Positions 5,896 to 9,856 of a stretch of 9,856 bases of DNA are shown here, piece by piece (the first letter of the stretch is position 1; each line of letters starts with the position of its first letter). Position numbers and translations under genes: made by a program. The DNA comes from Nanobdellota archaeon (lineage in GTDB: Archaea > Nanobdellota > Nanobdellia > SCGC-AAA011-G17 > GW2011-AR17). The notes under the pieces are model-generated. The model was not told the origin of the DNA and did no database searches. It saw nothing but the letters and a program-made list of their open reading frames with translations. Location: positions 1 to 9,856 of the forward strand of contig JASEIA010000005.1 in NCBI GenBank assembly GCA_030018575.1, written 5' to 3'.

Positions 5896-5968
5896 GGCGG
5901 CATGGGGGAATCGAACACCCGTCACAAGGTCCACAGCCTCGTATACTAACCACTGTACTAATGCCGCC
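5896..5968 (-). tRNA. tRNA-His (anticodon GUG)
   Basis: A 73-nt tRNA with no intron. The acceptor stem is GCGGCAT/ATGCCGC with an encoded extra G-1 opposite C73, the identity pair of tRNA-His. The D-arm is GTAC/GTAT (G10-U25 wobble) with G18-G19 in the loop. The anticodon stem is CGAGG/CCTTG (one G-U) with loop CTGTGGA; the anticodon GTG lies at 5934-5932. The variable loop is TGAC. The T-arm is GGGTG-TTCGATT-CCCCC, with one U52-C62 mismatch. CCA is not encoded, so a CCA-adding enzyme must finish the 3' end. It lies directly upstream of its own synthetase gene on the same strand. Confidence 0.95.
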
Positions 5969-5973
5969 ATCTG

Positions 5974-5994
5974 TCAAGAACACGCTGTTCTTGA
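5974..5994. repeat. Hairpin 1: 9-bp stem, 3-nt loop
   Basis: TCAAGAACA (5974-5982), loop CGC, then TGTTCTTGA (5986-5994): perfect pairing. It begins 5 nt upstream of the tRNA-His 5' end, so it would be in the precursor leader removed by RNase P or equivalent processing. Confidence 0.75.
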
Positions 5995-5995
5995 G

Positions 5996-6033
5996 CATGC
6001 CAGAAATTTCGACGCTCGAAATTTCTAAGCATG
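5996..6033. repeat. Hairpin 2: 11-bp stem, 3-nt loop, extra outer stem
   Basis: AGAAATTTCGA (6002-6012), loop CGC, then TCGAAATTTCT (6016-6026): perfect pairing. An outer CATGC (5996-6000) pairs with GCATG (6029-6033) across small bulges, extending the stem to 16 pairs. It abuts hairpin 1 with one base between them. It shares the A-CGC-T loop with hairpin 1 but has an unrelated stem. Confidence 0.75.
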
Positions 6034-6054
6034 TAAAACAAAGAGAACTAATTG

Positions 6055-6066
6055 GTATATATTTAA
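6055..6066 (-). promoter_or_regulatory. Candidate TATA box for the tRNA-His-hisS transcript
   Basis: On the minus strand this AT-rich element reads TTAAATATATAC and is centred about 92 nt before the tRNA 5' end. It is the only good TATA match between the tRNA and hairpin 3. Transcription would begin near 6034, just before hairpin 2, so hairpins 2 and 1 would form the start of the precursor RNA. Confidence 0.45.
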
Positions 6067-6083
6067 AAATGCTTCGCATTTTT
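6065..6083. repeat. Hairpin 3: 8-bp stem, C-TTC-G loop
   Basis: AAAAATGC (6065-6072), loop TTC, then GCATTTTT (6076-6083): perfect pairing. On the minus strand the centre reads GCGAAGC, the very stable mini-hairpin sequence, and the stem ends in T5, so it could act as a terminator for the gene at 6215-7078. Confidence 0.7.
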
Positions 6084-6085
6084 GA

Positions 6086-6114
6086 ATATCCGAAAACCGA
6101 AGGTTTTCGAATAT
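6086..6114. repeat. Hairpin 4: 8-bp stem, C-GAA-G loop
   Basis: CGAAAACC (6091-6098), loop GAA, then GGTTTTCG (6102-6109): perfect pairing. An outer ATAT/ATAT (6086-6089, 6111-6114) extends the stem after one mismatch. It stands 2 bp from hairpin 3 and has the complementary loop type. The following 6115-6214 is AT-rich, with irregular TATA-like stretches and no gene that I can support. Confidence 0.7.
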
Positions 6115-6214
6115 AAAACTGACTATAACAACTTCCAATGAAGACAATCACTGAGCTTGTTCATTTGTATACTCCAACATATATATTCCAGTATATGGGT
6201 ATATTTAAGCCTTT

Positions 6215-7078
6215 CTATTTGCCAAAAAACGGAATTTTATCTATAAAAGGAATTTCGTTGACAAGCGGCCTTTTCTTATACCTGTCCCTGTACTCTTCCG
6301 CCTTCTCCGGATACCTTAAGAAGTAAGCAATCTCAGGCTCGTGCATAATCCCGTAGATGCCGTGCGCCTCTTTCAGCCCCCTTGTTTCTGCGAATTTCTC
6401 AATGAATTCTGTGTGCGACAATGAGCGGAGAGTGCAGAACCTCCTGAAAAATTTCTCTCTCACGCAGGATTCAATATAACCGTGTTCCAGCCTTTCAGGC
6501 AGGCGGATGTCGCTTACGAAAATAGGAGCATCCCCTATTATCATCACGAGGCGCTCGTTCTGCTGTGCGTCAAGAGCCATAAGGTGTTCCATGTCCTCCT
6601 TGCATTCCCTGCTTTGGAATTTTGAAAATATCCATGAAACAAGCCCGACTCCATAAACCATTCCAAAAGCCCTTGCGCTGTCAAGAAGAGGGACATACTT
6701 GCACTCGTCAATCCTGTTCTGGTCTATAAGATTTGGAAGCCTGAACAGCCTTTTCAGGTTTGTTTCGCAGACAACATCCCCTATTCCCCTGAAATTCTCG
6801 CGGACATAAGGAATCCTCTCCTCAATATGCATCAGCCCGTGAATGCAGTAGTCAATGCCGCTCTTTTCAACAAGAGTGCCCGGGATTTTGCATTTCCTTT
6901 CCTGCGGCATTTTAACAGCGCCGTACATTGCGCCATAATAAAACATCATGTCAAAACTCTGGAATTCATCCCCTCCTTCCTCGCCAAGAACTATCTTTTC
7001 AAGCTCATTCCAGCATTCAACATTCTCAAGAAATTCAACATTTTCTTCAGCTTCATCAGGATGTACCCATAGAGGCAT
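6215..7078 (-). CDS. Cys/His-rich protein of unknown function, 287 aa
   Basis: I do not recognise this family. The protein is soluble-looking, with no signal peptide. The only moderately hydrophobic stretch (about 137-151, around GMVYGVGLVSWIF) is too weak for a confident membrane helix. It has eight cysteines (22, 63, 78, 104, 126, 159, 205, 215) and eight histidines (6, 80, 84, 165, 199, 222, 239, 246). Local pairings such as C78-H80-H84 and H239-H246 in HGIYGIMHEPE could bind metal, but no standard zinc-finger spacing is seen. FDMMFYYGAMYGAVKMP (42-57) and the MIIGDAPIFVSDIRLPERLEHG region (179-200) look like ordered core segments. The C-terminus is basic and proline-containing. The gene is monocistronic, with a TATA box 30 nt before its ATG. 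Its codon use and low-gap setting look like those of its neighbours, so it is probably a real lineage-specific gene. Confidence 0.8.
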   Translation of the reverse strand: MPLWVHPDEAEENVEFLENVECWNELEKIVLGEEGGDEFQSFDMMFYYGAMYGAVKMPQERKCKIPGTLVEKSGIDYCIHGLMHIEERIPYVRENFRGIGDVVCETNLKRLFRLPNLIDQNRIDECKYVPLLDSARAFGMVYGVGLVSWIFSKFQSRECKEDMEHLMALDAQQNERLVMIIGDAPIFVSDIRLPERLEHGYIESCVREKFFRRFCTLRSLSHTEFIEKFAETRGLKEAHGIYGIMHEPEIAYFLRYPEKAEEYRDRYKKRPLVNEIPFIDKIPFFGK

Positions 7079-7102
7079 TTACTATTATATAATGGTTTTT
7101 TA

Positions 7103-7113
7103 GGTTTATAACC
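7103..7113 (-). promoter_or_regulatory. TATA box of the 287-aa protein gene
   Basis: The minus strand reads GGTTATAAACC, centred 30 nt before the ATG at 7078 and preceded by GCAAAA. No Shine-Dalgarno is present before the ATG, which fits leaderless transcription. The sequence closely matches the promoter of the MBL operon. Confidence 0.6.
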
Positions 7114-7145
7114 TTTTGCAATGGGAAAACAGGAATTCTTGCATC

Positions 7146-7157
7146 AAAGGCGCCTTT
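7146..7157. promoter_or_regulatory. 12-bp palindrome upstream of dcd
   Basis: AAAGGCGCCTTT is a perfect palindrome lying about 70 bp before the dcd ATG. A related half, AGCGCCTTA, recurs at 7192-7200. It could be a repressor site or unconnected; the same 12-mer also occurs inside the methyltransferase gene (2391-2402), which lowers its weight. Confidence 0.25.
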
Positions 7158-7168
7158 TTCCTCCTTAC

Positions 7169-7178
7169 TTCTTATAGG
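7169..7178 (+). promoter_or_regulatory. Candidate TATA box of dcd-iscU
   Basis: TTCTTATAGG lies about 50 nt before the dcd ATG, leaving room for a leader of about 25 nt that contains the Shine-Dalgarno GTGGTGAT (7213-7220). A weaker alternative is CTTTAAAAAA at about 7183-7192. Confidence 0.4.
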
Positions 7179-7223
7179 TTAACTTTAAAAAAGCGCCTTA
7201 CCATTAATTAGAGTGGTGATAGC

Positions 7224-7730
7224 ATGTGCGTATTATCAAAAGACAAGATACTGAAGCTGATTAACAAGGGAAAAATCAAGGTTGAGCCTTTTACGCCTTC
7301 AAATGTGGGGCCTGCGTCAATTGACTTAAGGCTCGGAAACGAGTTCAGGGTTTTCAAGAAAGGCGGGGCGATAACAGCTGATGAAAGCGTAAGGCAGGAA
7401 TCTTTTACGAATTTAGTGAAGGCGGAGAAGATTACTCTGAAGCCGGAAGAATTCGTGCTTGCGATAACAGAGGAAAGGATAACATTGCCTGAAAACACCT
7501 GCGGCTTTCTTTACGGCAGGACAAAGTTTGCAAGGCTTGGAATAATGGTGCACGCGACTGCATCATTCATACAGCCGGGCATTTCAAACAGGCAGGTGCT
7601 TGAGATAAAGAACATTTCACCCCGCCCGATTGCGCTGAATCACGGGCTGAGGATTTGCCAGCTTATACTGATGAAAGTGCACGGAAAAGGCAAGTATATT
7701 GGATGGGCTGCAAAACAGGAGGGGCTCTGA
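7224..7730 (+). CDS. dcd: dCTP deaminase (possibly bifunctional with dUTPase)
   Basis: A 168-aa trimeric dUTPase-fold enzyme that converts dCTP to dUTP for thymidylate synthesis; some archaeal members also cleave dUTP to dUMP. The N-terminus (SKDKILKLI, then VGPASIDLRLGNEFRVF at 28-44) is the family signature. The active-site loop GRTKFARLGIMVHATASFIQPG (98-119) aligns with the GRSSLARLG...DPG loop of bacterial Dcd, giving R104 as the conserved arginine. E127 in QVLEIKN is the catalytic glutamate. The usual Asp of the DPG triplet is Gln117 and a usual Ser is Thr100, both mild changes. Length suits the short archaeal form. The start is set by a Shine-Dalgarno (GTGGTGAT) 3 nt upstream. The stop overlaps the next gene's ATG (TGATG), so translation of the scaffold gene is probably coupled. 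Confidence 0.9.
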   Translation: MCVLSKDKILKLINKGKIKVEPFTPSNVGPASIDLRLGNEFRVFKKGGAITADESVRQESFTNLVKAEKITLKPEEFVLAITEERITLPENTCGFLYGRTKFARLGIMVHATASFIQPGISNRQVLEIKNISPRPIALNHGLRICQLILMKVHGKGKYIGWAAKQEGL

Positions 7731-8119
7731 TGGCTGATTCCCTTGGCGGAATGTATAATTCAAAGGTAATGAAGCGCTTCTCAAAGCCCAAGTTTGCAGG
7801 AGAGATAAAAAATGCTGACGGCGTTGGGGAAGCGGGGAATATGCGCTGCGGAGACGTGATGAGGGTTTATCTGAAAGTGAAGAACAATAAAATCACTGAC
7901 ATCAGGTTCAAGACCTTCGGCTGCGTTGCTGCAATAGCTGCCTCTGACGCTATGTGCCAGCTTGCAAGGGGAAAGACACTGAGTGAGGCGATGAAGATTA
8001 CTGACAAGCAGATTGCCGATTCTCTTGGAGGGTTGCCTTGTATTAAGCTGCACTGCTCTGTGCTTGGATCTAATGCCTTGAAAAAGGCAATTGAGAATTA
8101 TAAGAAAAATAAAAAATAA
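7730..8119 (+). CDS. iscU: IscU/NifU-type Fe-S cluster assembly scaffold
   Basis: A 129-aa scaffold on which [2Fe-2S] and [4Fe-4S] clusters are built before transfer to target proteins. The three ligand cysteines are C40 (MRCGD), C65 (TFGCVAAIA) and C109 (KLHCSVL), and D42 is the conserved aspartate that helps cluster release. The opening YNSKVMKRF...GEIKNADGVGEAGN matches the clostridial/archaeal NifU N-domain group. The usual LPP before the KLHC motif reads LPC here, adding C104 close to the cluster site; C76 is also extra. I chose ATG 7730 rather than an in-frame ATG at 7655. It has the ribosome-binding site GGAGGGG (7718-7724), begins at the family's usual N-terminus, and overlaps the dcd stop. 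No cysteine desulfurase is present in the window. Confidence 0.92.
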   Translation: MADSLGGMYNSKVMKRFSKPKFAGEIKNADGVGEAGNMRCGDVMRVYLKVKNNKITDIRFKTFGCVAAIAASDAMCQLARGKTLSEAMKITDKQIADSLGGLPCIKLHCSVLGSNALKKAIENYKKNKK

Positions 8120-8122
8120 GTT

Positions 8123-8575
8123 TTAGAACATTTCAGGCGCTTTTTCTGCTTCTATTGCACGATTCCTGAAGACTCTTGCTTCCAGGTTTAAGCCTGCTTC
8201 TTCTGCAATCATTGCAGTTTTCCAGTGTTCTGTGCCTTTTGCAGATTCTTCAATGGCTCTTGCATACAGCTGCGCTGCAGACCTTTCATTTCCAATTTCT
8301 CTTTCAATTCTTGCCGCGCCCACATAATCGCCTTTGTCCAGCCTTTCTTTAACAGCAGCCATATAAACATTATGAGCACTGTTCCTGTCACCCATTCGCG
8401 CGAAAACACGTGCAGCAGACAGCATCTTGTTTGCTTTCATGTAATTATTGGCTGCCCGCCTGTGCATATTACAGTCATTTTTGGCAAGCTTTTCTGCCAG
8501 CCTTGCTGCAGCAAAGTGATATCGTTTACTTTCACAATAAGCCACGCCCTGCTCTCCTTCAAATATTGGTTCCAT
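8123..8575 (-). CDS. Small alpha-helical repeat protein (TPR-like)
   Basis: A 150-aa protein made almost wholly of amphipathic helices. Small Ala/Gly residues recur at TPR-like positions: AAARLAEKLAKN (22-33), RRAANNYMKANKMLSAARVFARMGDRNSAHNVY (39-71), GDYVGAARIEREIGNERSAAQLYARAIEE (82-110) and AEEAGLNLEARVFRNRAIEAE (124-144). The spacing of about 33-40 residues suggests three to four helix pairs of the TPR or SNAP/clathrin-like kind. Such folds bind other proteins and have no catalytic residues, so a partner cannot be named. ATG 8575 is backed by the strong Shine-Dalgarno AAGGAGG (8583-8589) and a TATA box about 50 nt upstream. The gene converges with iscU, with only 3 bp between stop codons. 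Confidence 0.8.
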   Translation of the reverse strand: MEPIFEGEQGVAYCESKRYHFAAARLAEKLAKNDCNMHRRAANNYMKANKMLSAARVFARMGDRNSAHNVYMAAVKERLDKGDYVGAARIEREIGNERSAAQLYARAIEESAKGTEHWKTAMIAEEAGLNLEARVFRNRAIEAEKAPEMF

Positions 8576-8618
8576 ATTTTTGCCTCCTTAAGGTTTATTT
8601 CCTTTTAGATGCAGATAC

Positions 8619-8630
8619 CCTTATATAAAT
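8619..8630 (-). promoter_or_regulatory. TATA box of the helical-repeat protein gene
   Basis: The minus strand reads ATTTATATAAGG, centred about 50 nt before the ATG at 8575. Transcription would begin near 8600, giving a leader of about 25 nt that carries the AAGGAGG ribosome-binding site (8583-8589). Confidence 0.55.
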
Positions 8631-8663
8631 CTATCTTTGGGAATATTGTTTGTATGATATTGT

Positions 8664-8679
8664 AAGAAAAAATAGAAAG
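8664..8679 (-). terminator. U-rich terminator after upp
   Basis: Downstream of the upp stop the minus strand reads CTTTCTATTTTTTCTT, the kind of U-tract on which archaeal RNA polymerase terminates. No stem is associated with it. Confidence 0.45.
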
Positions 8680-8684
8680 CCCAC

Positions 8685-9317
8685 TTAAGTCCCGAAATAC
8701 CTGTCCCCGAAATCGCCCAACCCGGGAAGAATGTACGCCTTGCCATTAAGGCTCTTGTCTATTACGCCTGTTACGACTTTTACTTTCGGGAATGCTTCTG
8801 TGAATGCCTTTATTCCCTCTGGGCATGAGATTAGGCTTACGAAGATTATCTTTTCCTCTTTTACGCGTTTTTCTTTCAGTATTTCAACTGCTTTCTTTGC
8901 AGAACCGCCTGTTGCAAGCATCGGGTCAAGCAGCAAAACATACCTCTCTGCTATGTCTTTTGGAAGCTTGCTGTAGAAATGAATCGGCTTTGCTGTTTCC
9001 TCGTCTCTCTGGATAAGTATCTTTCCTATTCTTATCTTTTGGCAGATGTCCCTTGCCGCTTTTTCCATCGCCTCTCCTGACCTGACTATTGAGACAGCGC
9101 AGATTTTTCCAACGAATTCCTTGCCGTTGAAAGCGCTTCCAGTGGGGGTTTTTATTTGCTTTTCCATGGTAGGAAGAAACTCTGTTGCCTTTTCAACAAG
9201 CAGCCTTATAATCCTGTCTGCGCAGAATATGAATTCATCTCTCTTTGTTTTTTCATCCCTTAGAATCGTGTACAGTGCTATGAACTGGCCTGTCTGCTCA
9301 AGCTCGTGGACGCCCAT
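8685..9317 (-). CDS. upp: Uracil phosphoribosyltransferase
   Basis: A 210-aa type I phosphoribosyltransferase that makes UMP from uracil and PRPP in pyrimidine salvage. It has the family opening VHELEQTGQFIALYTILRDEKT (3-24), a PPi-loop region SIVRSGEAM (76-84), the PRPP-binding motif VLLLDPMLATGGSA (127-140) and the uracil-binding C-terminus PGLGDFGDRYFGT (198-210), ending as is usual for the family. Upstream in-frame codons reach an ATG at 9389, but those 24 residues have no counterpart in the family. The TATA element at 9339-9348 sits 26 nt before ATG 9317, so the internal start is chosen and the mRNA is probably leaderless. Together with dcd it points to reliance on salvage and interconversion of pyrimidines. 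Confidence 0.93.
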   Translation of the reverse strand: MGVHELEQTGQFIALYTILRDEKTKRDEFIFCADRIIRLLVEKATEFLPTMEKQIKTPTGSAFNGKEFVGKICAVSIVRSGEAMEKAARDICQKIRIGKILIQRDEETAKPIHFYSKLPKDIAERYVLLLDPMLATGGSAKKAVEILKEKRVKEEKIIFVSLISCPEGIKAFTEAFPKVKVVTGVIDKSLNGKAYILPGLGDFGDRYFGT

Positions 9318-9338
9318 GATTATAGAGATAGGATTGAG

Positions 9339-9348
9339 GTTTATTAAT
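9339..9348 (-). promoter_or_regulatory. TATA box of upp
   Basis: The minus strand reads ATTAATAAACC, centred 26 nt before ATG 9317, with no Shine-Dalgarno between. It shares the A(T)AAACC core with the promoters at 3744 and 7103. It lies between the HAD gene's stop and upp, so upp has its own promoter. Confidence 0.5.
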
Positions 9349-9388
9349 CTGATGGAGAAAGCAGGAAACAGAAAGCCCGCCTCCGGCA

Positions 9389-9856
9389 TTAATTCCTTAT
9401 TTTCTTCAGAATCTTCAACAAATCGCTGAACTTCACTGCCCTGTAGTCTGCATAAACTATCTTTCCTTTTCCGAGATAGCCGTATCTTGCGAATATTGTT
9501 TTCATGCCGATTGACTTTGCGCCCTTTATGTCCTTGTCAGGCCAGTCGCCGATGAAGACAGCTTCATTTGGCTTTACTTTTAATATCTTCAATGCCTTCT
9601 TGAACGGAAGCCTTGACGGCTTTTTTCTTCCTGTGTCTTCATATGCAATGGCTGTGTCAAAGAATTTTGTAAGCTTTAATTTCTCAAGCCTTTGGTACAC
9701 TTTCAGCTTTGGCGCGTCCGATACAATGCCTAATTTGTAATGCTTTTTCAATTTCTTCAATGTGGGAATCACTCCGGGATACGGCTTGATGTTTTTCCAC
9801 TTGCTTGAAGTGTAAGCATTTATTCCTGCAGCAAGAATCATCTCGTTGCATTGCTT
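9389..9856 (-). CDS. HAD-family phosphatase, C-terminal part (cut by window edge)
   Basis: At least 155 residues of a HAD-superfamily hydrolase are visible. The frame stays open through the last base (Lys-Gln-Cys-Asn-Glu before the first in-window Met), so the gene begins outside the window and the nucleophile motif DxDxT is not visible. Present are motif II GIVSDAP (Ser), motif III in GRKKPSRLPFKKAL (Lys) and motif IV FIGDWPDKDIKGAKSIGMKTI with its acidic pair. The order and spacing fit HAD subfamily I phosphatases of the phosphoglycolate phosphatase/YjjG kind. The cap domain lies at least partly in the missing portion, and the substrate cannot be judged. The stop codon is 71 nt before the upp start on the same strand. 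Confidence 0.85.
   Translation of the reverse strand, partial: KQCNEMILAAGINAYTSSKWKNIKPYPGVIPTLKKLKKHYKLGIVSDAPKLKVYQRLEKLKLTKFFDTAIAYEDTGRKKPSRLPFKKALKILKVKPNEAVFIGDWPDKDIKGAKSIGMKTIFARYGYLGKGKIVYADYRAVKFSDLLKILKKIRN

Noticed and set aside
5848..5903. Integration site (att) made by duplication of the tRNA 3' end
   Set aside because: The shared direct repeat is only 9 bp and 48 bp apart, with no integrase or mobile genes; the duplicated bases form the arm of a hairpin, which is the simpler reading.
5819..6151. A 110-codon open frame on the minus strand upstream of hisS
   Set aside because: It runs straight through tRNA-His and the hairpin cluster, overlaps the hisS start, and its translation is shaped by these RNA elements with no protein-like pattern.
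6115..6214. Possible small RNA or short gene in the AT-rich gap
   Set aside because: Only irregular TATA-like stretches are seen; no stable stem, no open frame with a ribosome-binding site.
7655..7729. A longer iscU start at 7655, inside dcd
   Set aside because: It would add 25 residues unlike any IscU. ATG 7730 has a good ribosome-binding site and the family's usual N-terminus.
9318..9389. A longer upp start at 9389 giving 24 extra residues
   Set aside because: The extension is not part of the family, overlaps the TATA element at 9339-9348 and the end of the HAD gene; ATG 9317 matches the normal N-terminus.

Overview
The window reads as a stretch of chromosome from an archaeon, most likely a small-genome DPANN lineage (Woesearchaeota/Pacearchaeota-like). 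The grounds are: TATA-box promoters, several placed 26-31 nt before an ATG as in leaderless archaeal genes; a tRNA-His with an encoded extra 5' G (G-1), C73 and no encoded CCA; a C-terminally membrane-anchored surface protein with Ig-like domains; short genes; and very tight spacing. The lineage assignment is inference. No phage, IS, CRISPR or defence genes were seen. Most genes are housekeeping or small accessory genes, and the unusual content lies mainly in the non-coding RNA and DNA structure.

Layout. Positions 1-98 hold 2.3 copies of a 43-bp tandem repeat that runs into the promoter of a large Ig-like surface protein (127-2001, +). A compact minus-strand operon follows (3719 to 2024): an MBL-fold hydrolase, a membrane-anchored or secreted metzincin-type zinc protease, and a small SAM methyltransferase, with gaps of 3 and 1 nt. 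A cysteine-containing lipoprotein (3962-4480, +) ends in a 20-bp palindrome plus T-tract terminator. The minus strand then carries tRNA-His(GUG) (5896-5968) directly upstream of histidyl-tRNA synthetase (4560-5822). Between them is a hairpin with a GNRA-type loop whose base duplicates the tRNA-His acceptor stem. Upstream of the tRNA (5974-6114) are four tight inverted repeats, each with a 3-nt loop. A Cys/His-rich 287-aa protein of unknown function (6215-7078, -) follows.

The right part holds dCTP deaminase overlapping an IscU/NifU Fe-S scaffold gene (7224-8119, +), a small helical-repeat protein (8123-8575, -), uracil phosphoribosyltransferase (8685-9317, -), and the C-terminal part of a HAD phosphatase that runs off the window (9389-9856, -).

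How the genes fit together. Dcd and Upp both belong to pyrimidine nucleotide supply and salvage. tRNA-His and HisRS are a substrate-enzyme pair that looks co-transcribed, and the intervening acceptor-mimicking hairpin is the best candidate here for an undescribed regulatory device. Two promoter classes are visible. Genes for the surface protein, MBL hydrolase, the 287-aa orphan and Upp have a TATA box about 26-31 nt before ATG and no Shine-Dalgarno. Genes for Dcd and the helical-repeat protein have a TATA box about 50 nt upstream plus a clear Shine-Dalgarno.
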